Shown here: one piece after another, positions 8,221-17,345 of the stretch
Layout: each line of letters begins with the position of its first letter
Numbering within the stretch: the first letter of the stretch is position 1
Made by a program: the position numbers and the translations under genes
The notes under the pieces: model-generated
The model's input: only the letters and a program-made list of their open reading frames with translations
Databases searched by the model: none
Told to the model about the DNA's origin: nothing
Assembly (NCBI RefSeq): GCF_002836355.1
Contig: NZ_PJCA01000027.1
Coordinates: 248,281 to 312,280, forward strand
Direction: 5' to 3'
Length of the DNA: 64,000 nucleotides
Origin: Moritella sp. Urea-trap-13
GTDB lineage: Bacteria; Pseudomonadota; Gammaproteobacteria; Enterobacterales; Moritellaceae

Positions 8221-8316
8221 CTTAATATAATAAATTGCCAGCGTCACGCCCTAGAGGTATGATTAATTTGTCTTATAGACACTTCTTATACTTAAATACG
8301 GATTAAATACCTGCCT

Positions 8317-8937
8317 ATGCCAGCCAAAGGAACTAAAGGTAAAAACCGTAAACAAGAGTTAATCAATGCCACACTAGATTGCATTGCTAACGAAGGTTTA
8401 CAAAAAACCACAGTACGTAATGTGGCTGAATATGCCAATGTCACTAACGGTCTGATCCGTTTTTACTTTTCCGGTAAAGACGAGATGCTACGCGCGGCGT
8501 ATTCAGCATTACTCGAGATCATGTACGTTAACGCCGGTGTCGAAATTAACGACCCTGACGTGTGCGCCAAAACTCGATTACAGCACTTTATTCAAGTGGC
8601 TCTATCAGCGCCAATTGTGTCACCACGTACCGTATTGTTATGGGCTAATTTCTTGCCGATGACGTACATCGATCCAGAAATGGCAGCCATTCGTACTAAT
8701 GAGTATGCTAAAACAACGAAGATATTAGCGCCGTTGATTAGTGCAGCATTAGCCACTGATAACATCACCGTTAATCATCATCAATGTGAAATCCTAGCGA
8801 TTAAAATCAATGCCTTGATTGATGGTTTATGGCTAGAAGGCAGCATGGCCGCCTACAAATTCAAAGATAATGAGCTGGTCAATATCGGTATCGACAGTGC
8901 GTCTGCTATTCTTTCGATTAAGCTAGATAATATCTAG
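8317..8937 (+). CDS. TetR-family regulator, BetI-like C-terminal domain
   Basis: Residues 10-58 form the TetR helix-turn-helix: RKQELINATLDCIANEGLQKTTVRNVAEYANVTNGLIRFYF in outline, with SGKDEM after it. The remaining 140 residues resemble the BetI-type ligand-binding domain. The total of 206 residues is typical. The start has only a weak ribosome binding site. It is divergent from ornithine cyclodeaminase and faces the convergent amidinohydrolase gene, so a repressor of the arginine/citrulline cluster sensing one of its metabolites is a reasonable inference. The ligand is unknown. Confidence 0.8.
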   Translation: MPAKGTKGKNRKQELINATLDCIANEGLQKTTVRNVAEYANVTNGLIRFYFSGKDEMLRAAYSALLEIMYVNAGVEINDPDVCAKTRLQHFIQVALSAPIVSPRTVLLWANFLPMTYIDPEMAAIRTNEYAKTTKILAPLISAALATDNITVNHHQCEILAIKINALIDGLWLEGSMAAYKFKDNELVNIGIDSASAILSIKLDNI

Positions 8938-8984
8938 GCTATTGCTCATCACAACACCCAGATTACACACTGCCTGATTAACTA

Positions 8985-9836
8985 TTAGTGACGTTCTAGT
9001 GGGAACGTCATGCAGTGTGGACCACCGCCAGTTTTCAAAATCTCAGTCGAATGCAACTCAAATACCGTGAAACCACGTTCACGTAATTGTGCGTTTACGT
9101 CAGTATTAGCGCTTAACGAGATAATGCGTTTGTTACCCAATGCTTGCAGGTTACAGAAGTGCTTAAATACACCTGCTTCCTCAATTTTAATCAGGTCGTA
9201 ACCCGCTTCATTAAGGTAATGTTGGAATTCTGGTGGTAAACCGTCGTAATAAGTCACGGCAGTCTTTTCACCGACAATGTTAAAGATCATGTCAAGGTGC
9301 AGGTATTCTGGTTTCGAGTTAACCGAAATAATGGTATAGCCTAATGGTTCAAGCTGTTCACGAATGCTTTGAATGCCTTTTTCATCAGAACGTTGTAGCG
9401 TACCAATGGCTAAGGTTTTTTCATCCAGCTGCCAAAAATCACCGCCTTCAAGAATACCTTCATGACAAGTGGCTATGATAGGTACACCCAGTTCTGCCAG
9501 TTTTTCTGCATACAATAAGCTTTCTGCGTGACGCACTTTTTCTTTAAAGCGGCCAAGCACATAACCTTCTTTGATGTTGAAACCAAAATCACGGGCAAAT
9601 ACCTGGCTCGATAAATGTTCAGTCGGCTCTAGTACTTCGACATTAATGCCGTTTTGCTCGTAGATATCAATCAGCTGTTGGTGTTCGCTTAAGCATTTTT
9701 GTTGATCAATTTTTTCGCCTTTCTCTAACCAATCTTCCGCAATCTTGTTGATTGGCGAAAGATTAAGGTAAGTTGGCGAACAAAGTAATACTTGCTTCAG
9801 TTCACCTGTCGCTGATTTTACATAACTGGTTTCCAT
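8985..9836 (-). CDS. Arginine deiminase/amidinotransferase superfamily hydrolase, 283 aa
   Basis: It has the guanidino-group-modifying enzyme core: FARDFGF, LEGGDFW, a YLHLDMIFN catalytic His region, and the terminal GGGPHCMTFP with the nucleophilic Cys at about 275. The length fits DDAH-like and short arginine-deiminase-like members and is well below classical ArcA (about 405). Likely substrates are arginine or a methylated or related guanidine compound, giving citrulline. Start at 9836 (METSYVKS) is preferred because AAGGA lies about 7 bases upstream; the ATG at 9854 has none. It lies about 90 bp downstream of ctlX on the same strand, with a large palindrome between them. Confidence 0.75.
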   Translation of the reverse strand: METSYVKSATGELKQVLLCSPTYLNLSPINKIAEDWLEKGEKIDQQKCLSEHQQLIDIYEQNGINVEVLEPTEHLSSQVFARDFGFNIKEGYVLGRFKEKVRHAESLLYAEKLAELGVPIIATCHEGILEGGDFWQLDEKTLAIGTLQRSDEKGIQSIREQLEPLGYTIISVNSKPEYLHLDMIFNIVGEKTAVTYYDGLPPEFQHYLNEAGYDLIKIEEAGVFKHFCNLQALGNKRIISLSANTDVNAQLRERGFTVFELHSTEILKTGGGPHCMTFPLERH

Positions 9837-9887
9837 AACCTTTTCCTTTTCCATAAGTCATATTTTTTTAATTAGAATTATTACTGA

Positions 9888-9919
9888 CTGAACACGGTTA
9901 ATATTAACTGCGTATTCAG
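9888..9919. promoter_or_regulatory. 32-bp imperfect palindrome between ctlX and the amidinohydrolase gene
   Basis: A perfect 12-bp centre GTTAATATTAAC (9897-9908) is extended outward by CTGAACACG on the left and CGTATTCAG on the right. There is no T-run, so it reads more like an operator or an mRNA-processing hairpin than a terminator. Confidence 0.45.
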
Positions 9920-9926
9920 GCCTAAA

Positions 9927-10871
9927 TTAGTTTCTTGCGCTTAGGTGGATCCCTGCGATCATGCAGCGGATTGAGCCACCGGCTAATTCGATAGTCGGTA
10001 CGCTAAAGCCTAAGATTGTTGAATGTCGTTCAATACGCTCAACTTGACCAGGTGTTAACGCGTCTTTAGCACGTTGCGACATCACCAAGTGGCTTTTGCC
10101 ATTGCCAGTCAATTCGATGGCGTTACCAGCGAAGTTATCAATTTGGTCGAAACTCAGTTCAATGACTTCGATGTCTGATTCTTCTAAACGTTGTCTAACC
10201 GCGGCGCGACGTGCTGCATCAGGGATCATGTCCAAGCAAATAAGCGCGTATTTAGAGGCCACACACATCATCACATTGGTATGATAAATCGCAGTGCCTG
10301 ACGCATCTGCTGTTTCGAACGCCATAGGTTCGTATTGGAAGATGGCGCAGAAGCGTTCCAGAATTACTTCGCTAGAACGGTTTGATTTAGCGGTATAAGC
10401 GATACGGTTGACGTTGTCTAATACCATCGCTCCCGTGCCTTCAAGGAACAGGTTATCCCACTCTAAACCAGAGAAATCGATAACATCTTGCACGCGATAA
10501 TGCGCTTTTAACATTTCAATAATGTCACTGCGGCGTTCGCGGCGGCGATTGTGTGAATACATTGGGTACAAAGCAATGTGGCCGCCACTGTGGGTCGAGA
10601 ACCAGTTGTTTGGAAATACAGAATCTGGTGTCTCACGATCACCAAAATCATCAAATACATGGACGTTTATGCCGTGTTCGTTTAATCCTGAGACCACGAT
10701 ATCAAATTCATTTTTTGCTTGTAGCGATATGCCGCTGCGATCTAACTCCAATGAATCTTGTTCATCGAGGCCAGTTTTTTGAAAAGCATTATCCACTGCA
10801 GTTTCTGGATTCGAGAAAAATTTCCACGGTCGAACCATAACAACTGAATTTGGCGCTTGGATTAAAGCCAT
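9927..10871 (-). CDS. ctlX: CtlX-type citrulline/arginine hydrolase, 314 aa
   Basis: The start MALIQAPNSVVMVRPWKFFSNPETAVDNAFQ is typical of the CtlX branch of the amidinotransferase superfamily. ERRSDII, LFLEGTGAMVLD, YHTNVMM (catalytic His region) and GGSIRCMIAGIHL (nucleophile Cys at about 303) follow in order. Members have been linked to citrulline breakdown to ornithine. I moved the start to 10871, where AGGA lies 6 bases upstream; the longer frame from 10928 adds a non-homologous leader. With the downstream hydrolase and ornithine cyclodeaminase it suggests arginine to citrulline to ornithine to proline. The exact substrate is uncertain. Confidence 0.78.
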   Translation of the reverse strand: MALIQAPNSVVMVRPWKFFSNPETAVDNAFQKTGLDEQDSLELDRSGISLQAKNEFDIVVSGLNEHGINVHVFDDFGDRETPDSVFPNNWFSTHSGGHIALYPMYSHNRRRERRSDIIEMLKAHYRVQDVIDFSGLEWDNLFLEGTGAMVLDNVNRIAYTAKSNRSSEVILERFCAIFQYEPMAFETADASGTAIYHTNVMMCVASKYALICLDMIPDAARRAAVRQRLEESDIEVIELSFDQIDNFAGNAIELTGNGKSHLVMSQRAKDALTPGQVERIERHSTILGFSVPTIELAGGSIRCMIAGIHLSARN

Positions 10872-11322
10872 ACAACTTCCTTTTATGAAACCATGTCTTA
10901 GTAAACATGACATTAACAAATTAATCATTTTGCAAAACTATGCAACTGCATAAACAATATGCCAGACATTGATTAAAGTCAATTAATGAGCGACGTGAGG
11001 AGCTTTTCAAAAAGAGGTAGAAAATAGCGTAATGAGTATATTAGATATGTTAATGCATTGTAAACACTGAGTTTTACTATTTGTTAATGAATTATAAAAT
11101 TTGTTATGGAATGTGATGGGGTTATCGGTTTTTTATAGTGCAGGCTAGGGTTAAGCTAGGTGATTGTGAGGTATTAATGGTAATTATTGTGGTTTTAACT
11201 GGCTGGCTAGTGGCTATTAAGCAGATAAACATGCAGATGGAAAATGGCTTGAACCGAGATGTTCAAGCCATTAATACGTTAAACTAAATGCTTATTTGGC
11301 TATTTATTAGCTATGTATTTAA
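10872..11322. other. Intergenic, AT-rich
   Basis: Region upstream of ctlX and downstream of dapE. It is AT-rich and presumably carries the ctlX promoter. No coding frame, repeat or clear hairpin terminator is seen. Confidence 0.4.
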
Positions 11323-12462
11323 CTATTTATTAGCTAATAGTTTAACCAGTGTTTGCTCATATATTTCCGCTAATTGCTCGATATCTGAGATTTTCACACA
11401 TTCATTTACTTTATGAATTGTCGCGTTAACCGGTCCTAATTCAACTACCTGTGCGCCAGTTGGTGCGATGAAACGACCATCTGATGTACCACCTGATGTT
11501 GACAGTTCAGTGGCATAACCACAGACACTTTCAATCGAATCGCTGATGGCATTTAACAAGTTGCCCGGTTCCGTTAAGAAAGGCTGGCCACTGTGGATCC
11601 AGCTGATCTGGTAGTTTAAACCGTATTTTTCAAAGATAGCTTCAATGCGGTATTTGATTAAATCCGCTGTTAGCTCGGTTGAATAACGCAGGTTAAACTG
11701 ACACGTTGCTTCGCCTGGTACTATGTTGCTGGCACCCGCACCACTGCGAATATCAGTGATTTGTAGTGTTGTCGCAGGGAAGTAGTCATTACCTTGATCC
11801 CATACCACTTGGCTTAGTTCAGACAAGGCTGGCGCTAGCTTGTGAATAGGGTTTTCGGCAAGGTGTGGATAAGCCACGTGACCTTGAATACCTTTAACTA
11901 CGATATCGCCAGTTAATGAACCTCGACGACCGTTTTTAACGATGTCACCGACTTTGTTGGTGCTTGATGGTTCGCCAACAATACACCAATCGATTTTTTC
12001 GTTACGGGCTTCTAAGGTATCAATTACACGGGTTGTGCCATTGATAAACGGGCCTTCTTCGTCACTGGTGATCAATAGCGCAACCGAACCTTGGTGATCT
12101 GGATGGGCTTTCACAAAGTTTTCCACTGCCACTAAGAAAGAAGCAATAGAACCTTTCATGTCTGCAGCGCCACGGCCGTGTAAGTAACCATCGATAACTG
12201 TGGGTACAAATGGGTCTGTGTCCCAATCTTCAATTTTACCTACGGGTACAACGTCGGTATGCCCAGCAAAACAAAATACTGGTGCGGTGGTACCACGACG
12301 AGCCCAAAGGTTAGTAGTATCTTCAAATACCATCGTTTCGATGGTGAAACCTAATTCTTCAAGACGGGTGATCATCATTTGCTGACAACCGGCATCTTCG
12401 GGTGTCACTGATTCACGACTAAGTAGATCTTTGGCAAGTTGTAGTACTAAGCTATCTGACAT
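11323..12462 (-). CDS. dapE: Succinyl-diaminopimelate desuccinylase
   Basis: DapE hydrolyses N-succinyl-LL-diaminopimelate in the lysine/peptidoglycan pathway using two Zn. Metal ligands and catalytic residues are visible: [10 protein letters not shown], the [10 protein letters not shown] metal site, TSDEEG with the general-base Glu, and GGTSDGRF near the C-terminus with a late metal His in NATIHKVNE. Length of 379 is standard once the start is set at 12462 (MSDSLVLQL), where AAGGAATTACTC precedes the ATG. It follows yffB by 83 bp on the same strand, as in enterobacteria. Confidence 0.96.
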   Translation of the reverse strand: MSDSLVLQLAKDLLSRESVTPEDAGCQQMMITRLEELGFTIETMVFEDTTNLWARRGTTAPVFCFAGHTDVVPVGKIEDWDTDPFVPTVIDGYLHGRGAADMKGSIASFLVAVENFVKAHPDHQGSVALLITSDEEGPFINGTTRVIDTLEARNEKIDWCIVGEPSSTNKVGDIVKNGRRGSLTGDIVVKGIQGHVAYPHLAENPIHKLAPALSELSQVVWDQGNDYFPATTLQITDIRSGAGASNIVPGEATCQFNLRYSTELTADLIKYRIEAIFEKYGLNYQISWIHSGQPFLTEPGNLLNAISDSIESVCGYATELSTSGGTSDGRFIAPTGAQVVELGPVNATIHKVNECVKISDIEQLAEIYEQTLVKLLANK

Positions 12463-12545
12463 GAGTAATTCCTTTTTACAGCACTTTTTACAGTATATTG
12501 TTAGCACTGACTTACGCGGTAAGCCAATGCTTTAAGTATTTGGTG

Positions 12546-12896
12546 TTATTTGGCGAAGAGGACCGCATAACTGTCGGCTTTAAAGCCTAATGTCAATTGA
12601 CCATCTACATCCAGAATTGGACGTTTGATCATCGCTGGCTGTTCAATTAACAATTCAATCGCAGTCGCTTCTGTCAGCCCAGCTTTTTGCTCATCGCTTA
12701 ATTGACGGTACGTGGTGCCACGTTTATTCAACACTTGTTCCCAACCCAGTGTTTCACACCAAGTGATCAGTTGTGCTTTATCTAAGCCATTAACGCGGTG
12801 ATCGTGAAATGTGAATTCAAGTTCGTTTGCTTCTAACCATTTTTTGGCTTTTTTAATGGTGTCGCAATTTTTAATGCCATACATCACAGTCGTCAT
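12546..12896 (-). CDS. yffB: ArsC-family reductase-like protein YffB
   Basis: 116 residues with the ArsC/Spx thioredoxin-like fold: MYGIKNCDTIKKAKKWLE carries the single N-terminal active-site Cys, then RVNGLDKAQL, LNKRGTTYRQL, and MIKRPILDVDGQLTLGF with the conserved RP. Position directly upstream of dapE is the conserved yffB-dapE arrangement. YffB proteins have no confirmed arsenate reductase role; glutathione-dependent thiol chemistry has been suggested. Confidence 0.9.
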   Translation of the reverse strand: MTTVMYGIKNCDTIKKAKKWLEANELEFTFHDHRVNGLDKAQLITWCETLGWEQVLNKRGTTYRQLSDEQKAGLTEATAIELLIEQPAMIKRPILDVDGQLTLGFKADSYAVLFAK

Positions 12897-12946
12897 TTCA
12901 ATTCCTATTTGCTTTGGTTTTTTCTGTAAACGTTATACTGCCAGTA

Positions 12947-13110
12947 TATACCGAAGTTACTTCAAGATGCTATATCAGAGACAAGCAGGGATATCGGTAT
13001 AAGGCACAATATGAAGTCTTGATTTAGAATAACTAAATCCTCAACTTCATGCCTTGAATATCCTCTCCTTTCGGTTTGCTGATTGTGCATCTTGAAGTAG
13101 CTCGGGTATA
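12947..13110. mobile_element. 164-bp MITE-like palindromic element
   Basis: Terminal inverted repeats 12947-12970 and 13087-13110 match at 21 of 24 bases; the core ACTTCAAGATGC is perfect. Inside are nested complementary blocks: GGATAT with ATATCC, GCACAAT with ATTGTGC, ATGAAGT with ACTTCAT, and GATTTAG with CTAAATC, so nearly the whole element folds on itself. There is no coding frame. As I recall, terminal sequences of this type (TATACC then ACTTCAAGATGC) are widespread in marine gammaproteobacteria. It lies between divergent yffB and the HAD gene. Confidence 0.75.
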
Positions 13111-13195
13111 ATTAAGTTATCTTATTCAAGCCATTCATGAGTCGAGCTATTCATGATTCTAGATTAATGGCAGATGCTGTTGGAGAAATGACAAA

Positions 13196-14059
13196 GTGAA
13201 AATGATTTCCGGTCTTAAAGACATTATTAACGATTTTGATACCTTTATCTTGGATCAATGGGGCGTACTGCACAATGGCGGTGATGCCTTTCCTAATGCG
13301 ATAGCGACATTAGAATTTTTAAAACTGCATGACAAAAAAGTTGTGATCTTATCGAACAGTGGTAATACCCACAATTTCTCTTATCAGCGTTTAACTGATT
13401 CCGGTATTAGTCGTGATCTGTATATTGATGTACTGACATCTGGCGATCACATGCGCCACAATTTCAAGCAAGGTAAATTTGACCACTTGGGTAGCAATGC
13501 TTTGGTGTTTGGCTGGGGCGAGGGTATTAACGGTACTGTGCTAGAAGACTGCGGTTTAACTAGCGTGGCAATTGAAGATGCTACTTTTATCATGTGTTAC
13601 GGCGTTGAACGTGGCACTGTTGCTGATTATCAAGCCGATCTGGATATTGCTTTTTCCCGTGGTTTAGAAATGGTGGTGAGTAATCCTGATCTTGTCGCTA
13701 TGAGTCCAGATGGTGGTCTTAAGCTTTGCCCTGGTTCAATTGCTAATGCTTACGCTGAAATGGGTGGTAAGGTACATTGGCATGGTAAACCACAAGCGGA
13801 AGTGTATGCCATGTGTCATACCTTATTAGGCGGCTGGGATAATGCTATTGCGGTTGGTGATAGTTTAGAACATGACATCCGCGGCGCCAATACAGCAGGT
13901 ATCGCTAGTTTGTTTTTAACCACGGGTATTCATGCTGACGAACTTAACGCGAAAATGGCCAATAAAGACGATGTGATCTCTGAGTCTGTGGTTGCCGATT
14001 TAAGCCGTGAATTTGAGGTGATGCCAAGCCATTATATTGATTGGTTTCAAGTCGATTAA
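13196..14059 (+). CDS. HAD-superfamily class IIA phosphatase (NagD-like), 287 aa
   Basis: HAD motif I is FILDQWGVLHNG near residues 17-28 (first Asp nucleophile; the usual second Asp is replaced by Gln-Trp, DxWGV, as in this subclass). Motif II is ILSNSGN; a class IIA cap with SNPDLVAMSPDG follows; motif IV is VGDSLEHDIRGANTAG. The start is GTG at 13196, preceded by GGAG at about 10 bases. The family dephosphorylates small phospho-metabolites; the substrate is not deducible. It precedes gltS by 98 bp and may be cotranscribed with it. Confidence 0.8.
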   Translation: MKMISGLKDIINDFDTFILDQWGVLHNGGDAFPNAIATLEFLKLHDKKVVILSNSGNTHNFSYQRLTDSGISRDLYIDVLTSGDHMRHNFKQGKFDHLGSNALVFGWGEGINGTVLEDCGLTSVAIEDATFIMCYGVERGTVADYQADLDIAFSRGLEMVVSNPDLVAMSPDGGLKLCPGSIANAYAEMGGKVHWHGKPQAEVYAMCHTLLGGWDNAIAVGDSLEHDIRGANTAGIASLFLTTGIHADELNAKMANKDDVISESVVADLSREFEVMPSHYIDWFQVD

Positions 14060-14157
14060 TTGAAGTTTATGGTTTGAACATTCAAATATCAGCAGGTAAT
14101 CTCTAAGTTAACGATATATACCATATCTAAATGGGTAGTTAACTAAAGGGGTATCTG

Positions 14158-15417
14158 ATGGAGTTGGATGTAAGGCAAACGGTTATTGTCGCGATTTTGG
14201 TGTTGTTTGTGGGTAAATTCCTGACACGCAAGGTCGCGCTGTTACAAGAGTATAATATCCCCGAGCCTGTTTCCGGTGGCTTGATTGCATCCATTCTTTT
14301 TGCCATTCTCTATGGCGTATTTGATATCGAATTACAGTTTTCATTAGCAGTACGCGATACTTTATTGATTGTATTCTTCACTATTATTGGTTTGTCCTCG
14401 CGTTTTTCAACGCTGCTTAAAGGCGGTAAACCGTTAATCATCTTGCTGGTTATCGCGGTCATTTATCTATTTTTACAAAACTTAACTGGCTTAACCGTGG
14501 CGCAGTTTACCCAGCAATTACCGGAAGTCGGTATTATCGGTGGTTCAGTCTCGCTCAGTGGTGGCCATGGTACTGCAATTGCGTGGGCACCGCTGTTTGT
14601 GGAAAAATACAATATCAGTAATGCCATGGAAATAGGCATAGCCTGCGCGACCTTTGGTTTGATCCTCGGTGGTGTGATTGGTGGCCCGATTGCCAAATAC
14701 CTCATTAGCCATTATAAACTAGAGCCAAGTAAAGAGCCTGAGTTGACGGTTGGTACGCTGCACCAACCTAAACAACAGGCTAAACAAAAAGGTACAAATA
14801 CGTCGACAGATAGTGACGCGCCTGAACCGACTCAAGCGCCGATTAATTACCATCACATGCTCAATTCTATATTGATTATTAGTATCAGCATTGGTTTAGG
14901 ACTGGGGTTAAATGTCGGGATCGCAGCGTTAGGTTTACACTTACCTGAGTTCGTGACTTGTTTATTTGCCGGTATCATCGTTATTAACTTAGGCCCGTTG
15001 ATTATGCCAAACCTGACTTGGCCTGAACGCAGTCGGTCATTAGCTTTGATTTCTGATTTGAGTTTAGGTTTGTTCCTAGCCATGTCATTAATGAGTTTGC
15101 AGCTGTGGACGCTAGGCGGGTTAGGCGGACCGATTTTAGTCATGCTTACTGCACAAGTGGTGATTGTTACTGGTTTTGTTATCTTTGTGGTGTTTCCCTT
15201 GATGGGCAAAGATTATGACGCCGCAGTGATGTCAGCAGGTTATGCCGGACTGGCGTTAGGCGCGACACCAACAGCTATCGCCAATATGACGGCAGTAACC
15301 GAGAAGTTTGGCGCATCGGCAAAAGCCTTTGTCGTGGTGCCGCTGGTGGGCGCGTTCTTTATTGATATTGCCAATGCGCTGATCATTCAATTCTTACTGG
15401 ATATCTTTGCGTCGTAA
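14158..15417 (+). CDS. gltS: Sodium/glutamate symporter
   Basis: GltS takes up glutamate with Na+. The protein has about 10-11 hydrophobic segments in two halves around a hydrophilic loop near residues 195-225. Each half has the family's re-entrant GSVSLSGGHGTAIAW-type or AGYAGLALGATPTAIANM-type loop. Length (419) is slightly above E. coli GltS (401) because of the central loop. AAAGGGG precedes the ATG. Confidence 0.93.
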   Translation: MELDVRQTVIVAILVLFVGKFLTRKVALLQEYNIPEPVSGGLIASILFAILYGVFDIELQFSLAVRDTLLIVFFTIIGLSSRFSTLLKGGKPLIILLVIAVIYLFLQNLTGLTVAQFTQQLPEVGIIGGSVSLSGGHGTAIAWAPLFVEKYNISNAMEIGIACATFGLILGGVIGGPIAKYLISHYKLEPSKEPELTVGTLHQPKQQAKQKGTNTSTDSDAPEPTQAPINYHHMLNSILIISISIGLGLGLNVGIAALGLHLPEFVTCLFAGIIVINLGPLIMPNLTWPERSRSLALISDLSLGLFLAMSLMSLQLWTLGGLGGPILVMLTAQVVIVTGFVIFVVFPLMGKDYDAAVMSAGYAGLALGATPTAIANMTAVTEKFGASAKAFVVVPLVGAFFIDIANALIIQFLLDIFAS

Positions 15418-15476
15418 TTGAGTTGTCGTTTCAGCAAATTTGATTTTTGAATCTAGCTTGGTAAACGATGCAGAAT

Positions 15477-15623
15477 TTATAAGCGCTTTTTGGTTTCTTC
15501 TATCAGACTCTTGATACGTTTGGCTTTTTCATCGTCGAGGTGGGCCATACGTTTAATTTTTTCAAGTGCTTGGGTTACTTCTTCTTTGGCTTTATCTAGG
15601 CTTTCTTTAGTTGATTCAATCAT
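15477..15623 (-). CDS. Small helical (coiled-coil) protein, 48 aa
   Basis: Starting at 15623 the frame encodes a highly charged helix (MIESTKESLDKAKEEVTQAL then EKIKRMAHL and DDEKAKRIKSLIEETKKRL) with heptad-like spacing. The longer frame from 15743 begins with a hydrophobic leader of doubtful reality. The ribosome binding site is weak. A perfect palindrome CAAAACATGTTTTG (15632-15645) lies just before the start and could be an operator. Convergent with gltS. No family recognised. Confidence 0.45.
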   Translation of the reverse strand: MIESTKESLDKAKEEVTQALEKIKRMAHLDDEKAKRIKSLIEETKKRL

Positions 15624-15800
15624 AGTGCTTACAAAACATGTTTTGGTATTGCATTTAACAATATAAATATATGCTGCTTCAATGACAATGTAGTAATAGA
15701 GTATTAATATTCCTTTAATTAATTTAATACAGCAAAGGGGCATATCATCTGCGATATGCCCCCCTTTTGTTTATTATATATGGATACTATCTACATCGTG

Positions 15801-17069
15801 TTAGTTGGTATGATCCCAGATATTAACTAACTCTGTGAGACCTGCTCCAATGGTCGTGTCAGGTGTGATGTAAACATGAGTCGCCTTGTTAGCATCGCTT
15901 GCTTGGCCGTTTGCGAGTGGCATTAATATGTCATTAATGAATGGGGTTAGGTAATGACTGTCAGCTGGATTTGTTCCTGGTGCTTTCGGGAAATAAATCA
16001 TGTTTTCGTTGTGACGGCCAGAGAGTGTCGCGACTGGATCTTTTTCTCGCACCATATTAATGACGTTGTTGTAACGCATTTTATTGGCAAAGGCATGAAT
16101 GTATTTTTCGATAATACGCGTTGCAGGTGATGAGAATACCCGTGCTAGTACGCCCGTTCTTACGCTTGCATCAATGGCCGTATAGGCACCAAGTGAGTGA
16201 CCTGTTAATACCACATTATAACTTGTAGCTGCGCTTGACGCTTTATAACCACGGGTTAATGACGCTGTATTCGCTGGGTATTGCGCTAAGATTTGTTGGG
16301 TAAAGTTATATGCGTCAACTTGCCAGTCTTCATCTGTTTCTGAGAGATTAGCCAGTACCAGTTCGATGTCTTGCAGTATATCGCCCCCATTACTGGTCCC
16401 TTTAAAGGCAATGATAATTTCTTGCTCTAGGTTCTTACTCGGTACCGCAGGTACTTTAATCGCCACACCGTGCACGCCACTGTCACCGACATAAGTATCA
16501 ATAACCTCAAGCTCGGCGCTGTTTTCATTGAGCATTAATTGTTGGAACGTGGCGTTGTCAGTAAATGCGAATGCTGCCGCGCCTTGCTCTGTGCTGTAGA
16601 CATAACTGGATGCAAACGCATAACGCAGCATGTTGTTATACGCCACTGGTAGCTCGGTATGATTGATTGTTAGCGCGTCTGTTTCGGTCATGACGGGATA
16701 TTCATAACCGACCGAGCTGTCGGCAGCAAAGTAAGTGATATTGCTAATGTAGTCAGCGGAATATTTGTTTACTAAGGTATTGCTGCACATATTAGCTAAT
16801 ACACTGTGTACTTGCTCGGATGTGACGGGCTGTGAGTCAATCGCTTTAACGACAAAGTAGTTTTCGGTATCCGCATTATAGCCGTTGTCTTTCCAATAAC
16901 CGTCAAGTTTGAGGTATTGGTTGTTGGCGTTGACTGCCCATGATTTTTTAATCAGATCGGAGCGTGATTCGAAGCTGTCTTTGACGCCATAACATTGTAA
17001 ATAGGTTGAATCGAGAGCAAAACTGTTAAAACTCAGTGTTGATATTAATAACGTGAAAATCGTGCGCAT
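15801..17069 (-). CDS. Secreted class-3 lipase-like alpha/beta hydrolase, 422 aa
   Basis: A Sec signal peptide (MRTIFTLLISTLSFNSFA) precedes a two-part protein. The N-terminal 130 residues are unrecognised. The C-terminal part is a lipase class 3 / Mbeg1-type hydrolase: EIIIAFKGTSNGGD forms the oxyanion region, and VVLTGHSLGAYTA holds the GxSxG nucleophile near residue 295. Candidate acid residues follow in VREKDPVATLSG, and a His in ADSHYLTPF. A good GGAG precedes the ATG. Likely exported and acting on lipids or esters; the substrate is unknown. Confidence 0.75.
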   Translation of the reverse strand: MRTIFTLLISTLSFNSFALDSTYLQCYGVKDSFESRSDLIKKSWAVNANNQYLKLDGYWKDNGYNADTENYFVVKAIDSQPVTSEQVHSVLANMCSNTLVNKYSADYISNITYFAADSSVGYEYPVMTETDALTINHTELPVAYNNMLRYAFASSYVYSTEQGAAAFAFTDNATFQQLMLNENSAELEVIDTYVGDSGVHGVAIKVPAVPSKNLEQEIIIAFKGTSNGGDILQDIELVLANLSETDEDWQVDAYNFTQQILAQYPANTASLTRGYKASSAATSYNVVLTGHSLGAYTAIDASVRTGVLARVFSSPATRIIEKYIHAFANKMRYNNVINMVREKDPVATLSGRHNENMIYFPKAPGTNPADSHYLTPFINDILMPLANGQASDANKATHVYITPDTTIGAGLTELVNIWDHTN

Positions 17070-17345
17070 TTAAAACTCCAAGCATTATGTGTCGCAATCA
17101 AATCACAGTTATTAATTTTCATGGCCTGTAATTGACAATTACGAATGTTAATTAGTTGTTATTGGAGGCGCAGGTTATCGCATCTTTTTAATTATTTGTT
17201 CAAGCTAGATCGCATATTTACTTAATACGCTAGCCATTTTCGGAAGGGCGTTCTATTTATCCTGGTTTTGTGAGCAATAAGTACAATTAAGCGTACAGGT
17301 GTATTTACTAAGCATTAACGTGGCTTATAAATAAGGTTTAACTAG

